From the NCBI GenBank assembly GCA_024707405.1, contig JANPZU010000005.1, positions 248,001-312,000 of the forward strand: a stretch of DNA of 64,000 nucleotides, given 5' to 3'. The notes under the pieces are model-generated. The model saw nothing but the letters and a program-made list of their open reading frames with translations, did not search any database and was not told the DNA's origin. Origin of the DNA: Luteimonas sp. (GTDB lineage Bacteria; Pseudomonadota; Gammaproteobacteria; Xanthomonadales; Xanthomonadaceae). This document shows, in pieces, positions 56,146-64,000 of this stretch. Position 1 is the first letter of the stretch. Each line of letters starts with the position of its first letter. The position numbers were made by a program, and so were the translations under genes.

Positions 56146-56171
56146 AAAAGGCCCGCGGAAGCGGGCCTTTT
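56146..56171. terminator. Bidirectional terminator between speD and coq7
   Basis: Perfect stem AAAAGGCCCGC-GGAA-GCGGGCCTTTT, with T tracts on either strand, between the speD stop (56126) and the convergent coq7 stop (56192). Confidence 0.9.
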
Positions 56172-56191
56172 CCATTGCGCCGCCGGATGGC

Positions 56192-56836
56192 TCAGAGCCG
56201 ATAGGCGACCGTCTTCATCAGCTTCGACGCGGCGGCCATCAGTGTTGGGATCGGTTGCGGCAGGATGCGCGCGCCGGCCAGTTCGGCATTGTCGGCGTGG
56301 CGGGCCTCGTCTTCCTTCATCGTGCGCAGGATCTCGCGGCTGCGCTGGTCGGCTTCGGGCAGGGTTTGCAGGTGCTCGTCGAGGTGGGCTTCGACCTGGC
56401 GCTCGGTCTCCACCACGAAGCCGAGGTTCCAACCATCACCGCGCAACCCGGCCAGTACGCCCAAGGCATAGCTGCCGCCGTACCACAGCGGGTTGAACAG
56501 GCTGGGGCGGCTGTCGAGCTCCCGCAACCGGTCAGCGCACCAGGCGAGGTGGTCGGTTTCCTCCTGCGCGGCCTCAAGCAGGTGCTGCTTGGTCTCCGGC
56601 TCCCGTGCGACCGCGGCCTGGCCGAAGTACAGGCCCTGGGCGCAGACCTCGCCGACGTGGTTGATCCGCATCAGCCCGGCGGCATGGCGGCGTTCGTTGG
56701 CATCCAGTTCGATGTCGGGCGTATCGGCGGACGGGTTGGGCCGGGTGGCCGCCGGGCTGCCGAACACTGTCTCCAGCGCGCGCTGGGCCTCGATGATGAG
56801 CTGGTCGACGGGGGTCTGGACGCGGCTTGCGGGCAT
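56192..56836 (-). CDS. coq7: Coq7: 2-polyprenyl-3-methyl-6-methoxy-1,4-benzoquinone monooxygenase
   Basis: 214 residues. Di-iron ubiquinone hydroxylase of the last ring hydroxylation. Motifs: [57 protein letters not shown] and [21 protein letters not shown], the EXXH pairs that bind iron. Start ATG 56836 ([13 protein letters not shown]). Membrane-associated. Single gene, divergent from rplM. Confidence 0.94.
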   Translation of the reverse strand: MPASRVQTPVDQLIIEAQRALETVFGSPAATRPNPSADTPDIELDANERRHAAGLMRINHVGEVCAQGLYFGQAAVAREPETKQHLLEAAQEETDHLAWCADRLRELDSRPSLFNPLWYGGSYALGVLAGLRGDGWNLGFVVETERQVEAHLDEHLQTLPEADQRSREILRTMKEDEARHADNAELAGARILPQPIPTLMAAASKLMKTVAYRL

Positions 56837-56921
56837 GATCGCTTCCGGAAAGGGGTGGCCTATGGTGCGTCTGCCAAGGCTTCGATGCCAGCCCGGGCCT
56901 TGTCGCCGGGGGAGGGTGGGC

Positions 56922-56950
56922 TTGCGACGGCCCGGCGGCCGGCTTACAAT
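56922..56950 (+). promoter_or_regulatory. rplM-rpsI promoter
   Basis: -35 TTGCGA (56922-56927), 17-bp spacer and -10 TACAAT (56945-56950). Transcription would start near 56957, leaving about 95 nt of leader with a possible autoregulatory region before the L13 ATG. Confidence 0.65.
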
Positions 56951-57050
56951 CCCGCTTCTTTGTTCCATCGTACCCAACGCGCGGCGCCGTTCCAGCCTGT
57001 ACCAGGGTGGGAACCAGCCCGACCATGTACCCCGAGAAGCCAGAGCGCAC

Positions 57051-57479
57051 ATGAAGACCTTCACCGCCAAAAACGAGACCGTCCAGCGCGACTGGTATCT
57101 CGTCGACGCCACCGGCAAGACGCTGGGCCGTCTGAGCTCCGAGCTCGCCCGCCGCCTCCGCGGCAAGCACAAGCCCGTCTACACCCCGCACGTCGACACC
57201 GGCGATTACATCGTCGTGATCAACGCGGAGAAGATCGCCGTCACCGGCAAGAAGCTGACGGACAAGGAATACCACCGCTTCACCGGCCACATCGGCAACC
57301 TCAAGACCGAGACCCTGGGCCAGGCGCTGGAGCGCCACCCGGAGCGCGTCATCGAGATCGCCGTGAAGGGCATGCTGCCGAAGAACACGCTCGGCCGTGC
57401 GATGTACAAGAAGCTCAAGGTCTACAAGGGTGCCGAGCACCCGCACGCCGCCCAGCAGCCGCAAGTCCTGGATATCTAA
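57051..57479 (+). CDS. rplM: 50S ribosomal protein L13
   Basis: 142 residues, exact family length. Contains [68 protein letters not shown] and [23 protein letters not shown]. Assembles early in the 50S subunit. Followed 3 bp later by rpsI, the universal rplM-rpsI pair. Confidence 0.99.
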   Translation: MKTFTAKNETVQRDWYLVDATGKTLGRLSSELARRLRGKHKPVYTPHVDTGDYIVVINAEKIAVTGKKLTDKEYHRFTGHIGNLKTETLGQALERHPERVIEIAVKGMLPKNTLGRAMYKKLKVYKGAEHPHAAQQPQVLDI

Positions 57480-57482
57480 GTC

Positions 57483-57875
57483 ATGGCCATCACCCAGAAT
57501 TACGGCACCGGCCGTCGCAAGTCCTCCACCGCCCGCGTGTTCCTGCGCAAGGGCACGGGCAACATCACCGTCAACGGCCGTCCGCTGGACGAGTTCTTCG
57601 GTCGCGAGACCGCGCGCATGATCGTGCGCCAGCCGCTCGAGCTGACCAAGAACACGGACACCTTCGACATCACCGTGACCGCCATCGGCGGCGGCACCAC
57701 CGGCCAGGCCGGTGCGATCCGCCTGGGCATCGCCCGCGCGCTGGTGGAGTACGACGAAACGCTCAAGACCGAGCTGCGCAAGGCGGGCTTCGTGACCCGT
57801 GATGCGCGTGAAGTCGAGCGCAAGAAGGTCGGCCTGCACAAGGCGCGTCGCGCCACGCAGTTCTCCAAGCGTTAA
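57483..57875 (+). CDS. rpsI: 30S ribosomal protein S9
   Basis: 130 residues ending in ...RRATQFSKR, the basic tail that reaches the P-site tRNA. Contains [19 protein letters not shown] and [19 protein letters not shown]. Co-transcribed with rplM. Confidence 0.99.
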   Translation: MAITQNYGTGRRKSSTARVFLRKGTGNITVNGRPLDEFFGRETARMIVRQPLELTKNTDTFDITVTAIGGGTTGQAGAIRLGIARALVEYDETLKTELRKAGFVTRDAREVERKKVGLHKARRATQFSKR

Positions 57876-57966
57876 TCCGCGCCTTCTGGCGTTGTCGTGG
57901 CAGCTTGCCTGTACGCTCGGTACAGGCGGCGCCACCACTCCTAGCCAGAGAAAGATCGGATACACG

Positions 57967-57992
57967 CTTGATGGATGGATTCATCCATCAAG
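57967..57992. other. Hairpin downstream of rpsI
   Basis: CTTGATGGATG-GATT-CATCCATCAAG, an 11-bp perfect stem. No T run follows on the plus strand, so it is not a standard terminator; it may stabilise the rplM-rpsI mRNA end. Confidence 0.55.
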
Positions 57993-58019
57993 TGAATTTG
58001 GTTCTACAATCCGTTGCAT

Positions 58020-58094
58020 AGCCCCGTCGCCAAGCGGTAAGGCACCTGACTCTGACTCAGGCATTCGGTGGTTCGAATCCATCCGGGGCTGCCA
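58020..58094 (+). tRNA. tRNA-Gln (anticodon CTG)
   Basis: 75 nt with encoded CCA. Acceptor AGCCCCG pairs with CGGGGCT, the D arm is GCCAAGCGGTAAGGC, the anticodon loop CTCTGAC in the CCTGA/TCAGG stem gives CTG, and the T arm GGTGG-TTCGAAT-CCATC is intact. A TACAAT -10 box is at 58005-58010. Confidence 0.93.
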
Positions 58095-58116
58095 ATTACA
58101 AGGCACGCCAATCCTG

Positions 58117-58146
58117 AAAACCCCTGGAGCAATCCGGGGTTTTTTA
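58117..58146 (+). terminator. Terminator after tRNA-Gln
   Basis: AAAACCCC-(TGGAGCAATCC)-GGGGTTTTTT: short GC stem with long T run, about 22 nt after the tRNA. Confidence 0.85.
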
Positions 58147-58293
58147 TGGCTGTCGATCAGGGTCGTGCACTGGCCTATCCCGCAAGAAGCGGGAGTGGTT
58201 GCCCACTCCCGCACGCACTTCCATGTGCACGGCTTGCCCGGCCGCGAGAACGATATTGGCCTGTGCCGCAGTGGTTGAAGCGAGGGTGGCGGG

Positions 58294-60347
58294 TTACAGC
58301 CCGATGCCGACACCGAGCATTGCCGAACGCTCCGAGCCGCTGAAGGCACCGCCCAGGGTGATGGCAGCGCGTGAGCTTATGTTGTGCTGTATGCCCACTG
58401 CCAACGCGGCTTCGCCGTTGCTGCTGCCCACGCCGGCGCCAATGCGGGTGCGATGGTTGCCTTGCACGGCTGCGGTGCTGGCCGCCATGCCGATCATGGC
58501 GCTGCCCATTGCGCCGATGCGATCGAGTCGACGATCTTGTTGGCGAAAGCGATCGTCGACTGCGGCGAAGCGGTCTTCGAGTGCGTCCAAGCGGCCGTTG
58601 ATCACGGAGGTGTCGAAACCGAGCAGGTCGGCGATCCGGTTGTCGGTGTAGGTATTGGCTGCGCTGAGCGTTTGCGTCGCAGTGGTGTCGGTATGGCTGC
58701 GTGCGGCGGCGAGGGTTTCGGCATCCCCGGCGTCGGCATGTGTTTGTGCTGCTGTGAGTGTGTTGGCGTCTCCAGCGTCTGCAATGGCCTGCACCTGTAC
58801 CTCATTCAGGCCATCTGCACCTGCAGGACCCTGTGGCCCTTGAGGCCCTTCAGGCCCCTGAGGCCCCTGAGGCCCCTGAGGCCCCTGAGGCTCCTGGAGG
58901 CCCCTGGAGGTCCCTGGAGGTCCCTGAGGTCCTGAGGGCCTTGCGGCCCTTCGACGCCGCCGCCGCTCGATGCCAGCGCGGTCAGGCTGGTGTCGACAGC
59001 GGCAAATGCTGCAGCCACGGTGTCGTATTCGGCCCCCTGGATGCTGAAGCTCGGGGCAGTGAATACGCCGCTGCTGAAGCCAGCGCCGCCGCCCAGCCAG
59101 TTCGCGAAGCCCAAGGCCACGCTGTTGAGTTGCGACACGTTGACTGCATCGGTGTCCAGCGTGCCGGCGGCCACGTTGACGATCTGCCGCTCCGCGCCGA
59201 CTGCGCCGACCGAGAGCGTGTATTCGCGGTCGGCGACGGCACCGTAGCCGATGGCGGTCGCGCCTTCGGCCGTGGCCCGGGCATTCACGCCAAGCGCGGC
59301 GCTGTAGTCGGCTTCGGCCACGACGCCGGCACCGATGGCCACGGCACTGGTGCCCAGCGCAACGGCGGTTTCGCTGCTGGCATCGGGCGTGCCATCGCCG
59401 TTGGTGTCGATGTCCAGCGTGATCGCGCCGTCGCCGTCGCGGTCGTACCAGGCCCCGATGCCGAGGCTGGCATCGCCATTGGCGACTGCGCGGTACCCAA
59501 ACGCACTGCTGCGGCTGCCACGGGCCGCGTTGGCGTAACCGAATGCGCTGCCCAGGAAGCCGGTGGCGGCGTTGCCGTAGCCGAACGCACTGCTGCTGTT
59601 CTCGCTGGCGATGTTGCCTCGGCCGAATGCATTGCTGCCGGTTCCGGCGGCGCGGTTTCCAGATCCGAAGGCACTGCTGGCGTTCCCCTCGGCGGTATTG
59701 TTGTAGCCGAATGCATGGCCATACGGGCCGGCCGCATTGTTGAACGCACCAATGGCCCCGCTGAAATCTCCTGCGGCGACATTCTCGCGCCCAATGGCAT
59801 TGCTGCTGGTGCCGCTGGCCGTATTGCGCATGCCGAAGGCGCTTGCGGCGGCACCTTCGACGGTGTTCAGCGCGCCAAAGGCGCTGGCGAAATCAGCGGT
59901 CGCGGTGTTCTGGGTGCCGAAGGCGCTGCTGGCCGCCCCGCTGGTGTCGTTTTCGAAGCCGAACGCATTGCTGTTGTTCCCGCTGGCGTTGTTCTGGCGA
60001 CCGAAGGCGTTGCTGGCGTTTCCCTCCGCGACGTTGAAGCTGCCAAGCGCATTGCTGCTCGTGCCGATGGCCTGGTTCGATAGGCCGATGGCGTTGGCGT
60101 TGTCGCCCTGGGCGACGTTGCGGTAACCGATGGCGGTGGCGATGTCTCCGTCGGCGATGTTGTCGTAGCCGCAGGCGAAGGCGAATGATCCATCGGCGGT
60201 GCTTCCGCCCGCCGTGCCGTCACTGAGCGTGCAGCGTTCCCCGGCCATTGCCGGTGTGGACAGGAGTGCCAGACAAAGGGCGGCAGGCAGGGCGCTGAGT
60301 CGAAGCGCACGATGGCGGATGCGGACAAGGTTGCGATGGGTAGGCAT
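58294..60347 (-). pseudogene. YadA-type trimeric autotransporter adhesin, frameshifted in a collagen-like tract
   Basis: Reads from ATG 60347 (signal peptide ending STPAMA) through a long YadA head of repeated AFGxxNxAxGxxSSAFG beta-roll units. The head contains one DRDGDGAITLDIDTNGDGTPD insert resembling calcium-binding loops. The neck follows (TLDTDAVNVSQLN), then GVEGPQGPQ. There the open frame shifts and ends at 58806. In the other frame the tract reads GPQ repeats, then NEVQVQAIADAGDANT, a coiled-coil stalk and the YadA anchor (ending AITLGGAFSGSERSAMLGVGIGL, stop at 58294). One missing base, or a length change in the GGGGCCTCA units at about 58850-58935, explains it. Either a true slippage (phase) state or a sequencing error; the intact protein would be a surface adhesin of roughly 660-680 residues. 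Confidence 0.8.
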
Positions 60348-60499
60348 GGTGGTTTCTCGATTGGGCATGCCGGCAGGAGTGCCTGGCGCACTAAGGTCGG
60401 GAAACGGGGGCAAATCACGACACGCGATGTCTGGAGCGCCGTTTTGCGGGCCAGAGACAGGCCGCTGCGGGCCATGGCAGCCCGTGGCAACTGGTTTGG

Positions 60500-62856
60500 T
60501 TAGAGGGTGTCGGCGGTACACGGCGTCTGGCTGAGCCAGTCGCTGCGCTGTTGGGGATCTTCGGCCACCAAGGTGCGCGCCTCGTCGCAGTGCCCGGTTT
60601 CGCCCAGGGCGCGTACCAGCCGGGAGCCAGTGGATTGCACGCGTGCGGGGACGCTGCCGGGATCTGCCAATGTCTGGCGCCAGGCTTCCCGATGCAGGGG
60701 CAGTGCTTCTTCATAACGCCCAAGGCCGGCAAGCGCGCCCCCCATCCAGTGCACGGCCATCTGGGTCATGACGTGATTGTCCGGCCACTTCTGCCGCATC
60801 ACTTCAAGTGCAGGCGTCAGCTGTGCCAGCGCATCGTCGAATTGCGAAGCCTGTACCAAGGCCATCCCGTAGAACATGCGCTGCCGGGCAACCCGGAGGC
60901 CGTCGGCGGGGTAACGCGCGAGCGTGAGTTCCAGGGCCTGCCGGTGCAGGTCGCCGGCCTCGTCGTGGCGATCCAGCAATGGCAGCAGCATGGCGCGGTT
61001 GGACAACGTGGACATGAGGATGGGCTGGCCCTCCAGCCCGTGTTGCCGGATCAGGCCCAGGATCTCGTCGTTGATTTCCAGTGCCTGCTGCAGGTTGCCG
61101 GAGTAGCGGTGGGCGTTGAAAACCATGGTCATCGCGTCGATGACGGTACGCGGGGGCTGCCTGCCGCGTATTGTGCCTGGAGGCCCTCCTCGGCGCGGGC
61201 CAGTACTTGTTCCAGCGGCGCTTCGATGTCCAACTGGCTCAACAACGTCAACAGCCTGCCGCGTTCGGCCAGTGCATGCGGGGCATGGCGTTGCTGGATG
61301 TCGAGTCCCTGCCTGATCAGGGCCACCGCCTGTTCACGCTGCGCAAGCTCGTCATAGCCTGTCGCGGCTGCAGCCAGTACGCCCAAGGTGACTTGCGGGT
61401 TGTTCTCGTGGGTTTCCAGCGCCGTGTCCACGGCCAGTTTCATCGCGTCGGCCAGGCTGATGTCCGGGTCGCCGCCGGTGTTCACGCTGGCCGAGGAGAA
61501 CACCTGGAGCATGAAATCGGTGACGGCCTGCTGCTGCTCGGCTTCGCGGGTGGCGCGGGCGGCTTCGGCCTGCACACGGCTTGATTGCAACAGGATGCCG
61601 AGACTCCCGCCGATCAGTGCAAGCACTGCCAGCGAGGCCATTGCCACGCCCCAACGATTGCGACTGACGAATTTGCGGGCGCGATAAGTGAACGTGTCGC
61701 CGCTGACGGACACCGGGCGACCACGCAGCAGGCGCTGCAGGTCATCGTCCATCGCCTGCGCGGTGGCGTAGCGACGCTCGGGTTCCTTGGCCAGTGCGGT
61801 TTGCAGGATGCGGGTGAGGTCGCCACGCACGAAGCGTCGATAGCTGCCGAGATCGGTATTGCGCCAGCGCAGGCGCTGCAAGACCTGTTCGCTGTCGCCG
61901 CTGATCAATGCCTGTTCCAGACGCATCGGAGTGCCCTGGCTGATCGCATGCATGCGAGCGGGCAGGTCGTGCGCGTCCAGGTCATAGGGCAGGCGACCGG
62001 TCAGCAACTGGTACAGGATCAGGCCCAGAGAATACACATCCGTGGCGGCAGTGATGTTGCCGCTGCTGATCTGCTCCGGTGCTGCGTACTCGGGCGTGAA
62101 GCCCACGGCCATGCCCGTGCGGGTGGTGTTTTCGGCGAGCGGGTCGACCAGCTTGGCCACGCCGAAATCCAGCACCTTTGCATTGCCGCTGCCATCGACC
62201 AGGATGTTGTCGGGCTTGAGGTCGCGATGCACCACGAAGCGTTCATGTGCGTGCTGGACGGCCCGGCAGACTTGTCGGAACAGGTCGATGCGGGCGCTCA
62301 GGGAGAGATGTTGGTCGTCTGCCCACGCGGTGATGGGCGCGCCTTCGATGCGCTCCATCGCGAACCAGGGTTGGCCGTGCGCATCGATCCCTCCGTCGAG
62401 GAGGCGGGCGATGTTGGGATGGGACAGCGCCGCCAGTATCTGCCGCTCCTGCACGAAGCGTTCGGCTTGCAGGCTGCCTTCCCAGCGCTGGTGCAGGCGC
62501 TTGATGGCCACCTGTTGCCGGAAGTCATCTTCGCGATGGGCAGCGTAGACCACGCCCATGCCGCCACGACCCAGTGCATTGCCGAGTACGAAGTGGCCGA
62601 GTCGTTCACCACTGCAGTCGGGGGCGTCGGCAGGTGTCAGAGCTGTGGTGTCGACCAAGTCGACCAGTGCGGCATCCAGCAGTGCAGTGCGTGCATCGCC
62701 AGCGAGCATGGCCTCCAAGGCTTCATGCACGACGGGATCGTCCTTGCAATGAAGCGCGATGAAATCCGTGCGGGCTTGCCCGCGCAGTTCGATGGCATCT
62801 TCGAACAAGTCGCAGACGCGTTGCCAACGATCCGGATCCATGGGGAGGCGGTTCAT
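60500..62856 (-). pseudogene. Serine/threonine protein kinase with TPR C-terminus, frameshifted
   Basis: Starts at ATG 62856 (MNRLPMDPDRWQRVCDLFEDA). The kinase domain (about 85-350) has GRGGMGVVYAAH, HRDLKPDNILVD, DFGVAKLVD and the APEQ segment, followed by one membrane helix (RWGVAMASLAVLALIGGSLGILLQ). The extracytoplasmic part begins as TPR-like helices. The frame breaks at a run of five C (plus-strand 61152-61156); adding one base joins ...QYAAGSPP to RTVIDAMTMVFNAHRYSGNLQQ, the remaining TPR part (60500-61132). A Hanks-type receptor kinase, next to its sigma factor. Real inactivation and a homopolymer sequencing error cannot be told apart here. Confidence 0.82.
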
Positions 62857-63401
62857 GTGCGTGCCTCGCAAAGGCAGGACTGCAGGAAGGCGCGTGCGCG
62901 TCGCCAGTCGCGCTGGGCGGTGCGCTCGCTGATGTCCAGGTGCGCGGCAATCTGGTCGAACGTCATGCCGCCGAAGAAGTGGCACTCCACGACGTTGACC
63001 AGGCGCGGATCCAGTCGCTCCAGTGCGGCCAGCCCCTGATCCAGATGGATCAGATCGTCGAACTGGACGCACGCATCCGCATGGACGCCGGTGGTCAGCA
63101 TGACGTGGGCCAATCCCCCGCCACGTTTCTCGGCCAGCCGTGCGCGGATGTGGTCGATCAGGACGTGACGCATGGCCTTTGCGGCAAGGGCAAGGCACTC
63201 GCCGTGCCCGGCCAATGGCACGTCCGCGCCTGCCAGCTTCAAGTAGGCCTCGTGCACCAATGCACAAGTGTCGAGTGAGGTGCGTGGCGAATGCCCCAGT
63301 TCCCGGCGCGCAAGACGCTGCAAGTCCTGGTACAGCAGGACGAAATGCTGGCGATGCGCGGAGTCGACGCGGATTGCCAAGGTTGAGACCTCGTTCCCCA
63401 T
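62853..63401 (-). CDS. ECF-like sigma factor associated with the kinase
   Basis: 182 residues. Sigma-2 region (HFVLLYQDLQRLARRELG...VHEAYLKLAG) and sigma-4 HTH (FFGGMTFDQIAAHLDISERTAQRDWRRARAFL). The long loop between (AAKAMRHVLIDHIRARLAEKRGGGL) is typical of the ECF group found beside Ser/Thr kinases in Xanthomonadaceae and Planctomycetes, where kinase phosphorylation controls the sigma factor. The 4-bp overlap with the kinase ATG shows they are a unit. The start at 63401 (MGNEVSTLAIRVD) is the likeliest of several. Confidence 0.85.
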   Translation of the reverse strand: MGNEVSTLAIRVDSAHRQHFVLLYQDLQRLARRELGHSPRTSLDTCALVHEAYLKLAGADVPLAGHGECLALAAKAMRHVLIDHIRARLAEKRGGGLAHVMLTTGVHADACVQFDDLIHLDQGLAALERLDPRLVNVVECHFFGGMTFDQIAAHLDISERTAQRDWRRARAFLQSCLCEART

Positions 63402-63592
63402 GCAGTGCCTGTCGTGGAGTCCGCCGTCGTTCAGTGTTGTCAAATGAATGACCCAATACAAGGGCCGCCCATCGGGGCAGGCCGGGGCTGGCGACTTCTC
63501 GATCGAGGCAAGGCCGAATCACGTCCGCTAGAGCGGCCTGACAGGGAATGTACGTTTTGTCCCAGCCGCATGGGCGGGCGTGGCCTGCGGCG

Positions 63593-63628
63593 TAGAATCC
63601 GCCGATGACACAGCCTTTCACACCCACG
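63593..63628 (+). other. 5' stub of a gene cut by the insertion sequence
   Basis: TAGAAT (63593-63598) lies 5 bp before an ATG at 63604 (MTQPFTPT...), the leaderless arrangement seen elsewhere in the window. About eight codons later the sequence passes into IS DNA. Probably the beginning of a disrupted gene. The rest of 63402-63710 shows no other gene. Confidence 0.4.
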
Positions 63629-63821
63629 TGGCCCACCCCCAGAAAACTGGGCCATCGTAAAGTCGAGACTTCGAGCCGCATGAGCCCCGTGAATCACGAA
63701 GAGTCAGGCGATGAAGAAGTCCCGCTTCACTGAAGAGCAAATCGCGTATGCGCTGAAGCAGTCCGAGCTGGGGACGGCAGTCGGCGAGATTTGTCGCAAG
63801 ATGGGCATCGCGGAAGCGACG
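63629..63821 (+). mobile_element. Left end of an IS3-family element, interrupted
   Basis: Starts near TGGCCCACCCCCAGAAAACTGG (63629), carries the orfA start at 63711 and is cut at about 63821 by another IS. The outer-end position is an estimate from the TG start and the 82-bp spacing to orfA. Confidence 0.6.
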
Positions 63822-63824
63822 TGA
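63711..63824 (+). pseudogene. Truncated IS3-family orfA (transposase HTH part)
   Basis: 37 residues (MKKSRFTEEQIAYALKQ...GEICRKMGIAEAT) match the N-terminal HTH of IS3-family OrfA, which normally continues with FYxWKxKY. The frame ends at a TGA formed at the junction with the inserted IS. Confidence 0.85.
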
Positions 63825-64000
63825 ACCGGCCAGAGTTTCATGGACACTCAGTTGCCGCTCTGCGCGTAGCGCCTCTCGAACTCTACCGGTGACAGCCCTC
63901 CAGCGGAACCATGTCGGCGGATCGAGTTGTAGAACATCTCGATGTAATCGAACACGTCCGAGCGCGCTGCCTCGCGGTTCGGGTAGATCCGCCGCTTGAT
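63822..64000 (-). mobile_element. End of a second IS3-family element inserted in the first
   Basis: Begins with TGAACCGGCCAGAGTTTC at 63822, an IS3-type terminus starting in TG, and runs off the window. Contains the 3' end of its transposase. Inserted in opposite orientation in orfA of the first element. Confidence 0.75.
63848..64000 (-). CDS. IS3-family transposase OrfB, C-terminal 50 residues (rest outside window)
   Basis: Ends ...DVFDYIEMFYNSIRRHGSAGGLSPVEFERRYAQSGN, the conserved C-terminus of the IS3 integrase-type transposase, where the last DDE region helix and RRH...G.LSP.xFE motif are found. The stop is at 63848-63850. The window ends before the catalytic residues. Confidence 0.9.
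   Translation of the reverse strand: MKRRIYPNREAARSDVFDYIEMFYNSIRRHGSAGGLSPVEFERRYAQSGN

Noticed and set aside
55412-57802. 796-codon plus frame across speD, coq7, rplM and rpsI
   Set aside because: Out of frame with speD and the ribosomal protein genes; Arg/His/Pro-rich nonsense product.
58850-58935. CRISPR-like array in the repeated GGGGCCTCA tract
   Set aside because: Units are 9 bp, contiguous and coding for Gly-Pro-Gln triplets; no spacers.

Overview
The window is high-GC, densely packed gammaproteobacterial chromosome, most likely from the Xanthomonadaceae/Lysobacteraceae (Xanthomonas, Lysobacter, Luteimonas or Thermomonas relatives). The evidence is a Clp-type CRP regulator beside a GNAT gene, an E. 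coli-type SpeD, a tryptophan pathway laid out as trpE-trpG-trpD...trpC with an HAD gene after trpC, a MarR-hpd-hmgA tyrosine-catabolic block, many promoters with no leader between the -10 box and the ATG, and several dispersed palindromic repeat families between genes. No plasmid, phage, CRISPR or rRNA signature is visible.

Layout. 1-4.5 kb: end of a PhoQ-like sensor kinase, mtfA, birA-coaX-SPOR-like gene and tRNA-Thr. 4.5-10 kb: arginase, an entericidin-like lipopeptide, a CsbD-like protein, an unrecognised secreted protein, trpS and a metallo-beta-lactamase-fold hydrolase. 10.3-14.7 kb (minus): a 2-oxoacid dehydrogenase operon (E1 alpha, E1 beta, E2) followed by two VOC proteins; the E2 linker carries two palindromic repeats read in frame. 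14.8-18.4 kb: a large secreted ExeM/NucH-type nuclease. 18.5-26 kb: kynA and four transporters (AbgT, YfcC, POT, MFS). 26-30.2 kb: MarR regulator, hpd and hmgA, with a DUF559 nuclease cassette flanked by inverted repeats wedged between the last two, then a lipoprotein. 30.2-36.1 kb (minus): a complete six-gene Mrp Na+/H+ antiporter operon with fused MrpA-MrpB. 36-42 kb: SDR protein, EamA transporter, Mpo1-like protein, purC, a DnaJ-domain protein, rpe, rraA and a YegS-like lipid kinase.

42.2-53 kb is the most interesting part. trpE is preceded by a short ORF with Trp-Arg-Trp-Trp codons (candidate leader peptide), followed by trpG and trpD. A cyanophycin cassette (cphB, cphA, and a second Mur-ligase-type protein without ATP-grasp), headed by a small ABM-domain protein, then separates trpD from trpC. 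Most junctions overlap, so storage and mobilisation of an Asp-Arg polymer appear to be co-expressed with tryptophan synthesis. An arginase lies about 40 kb away.

53-58 kb: TSUP exporter, GNAT, clp, speD, coq7, rplM-rpsI and tRNA-Gln. 58.3-63.4 kb (minus): an ECF-like sigma factor, a serine/threonine kinase with TPR tail, and a YadA-type trimeric adhesin with a collagen-like tract; the kinase and the adhesin are each split by a frameshift at a low-complexity or homopolymer site. The right edge holds one IS3-family element interrupted by another.
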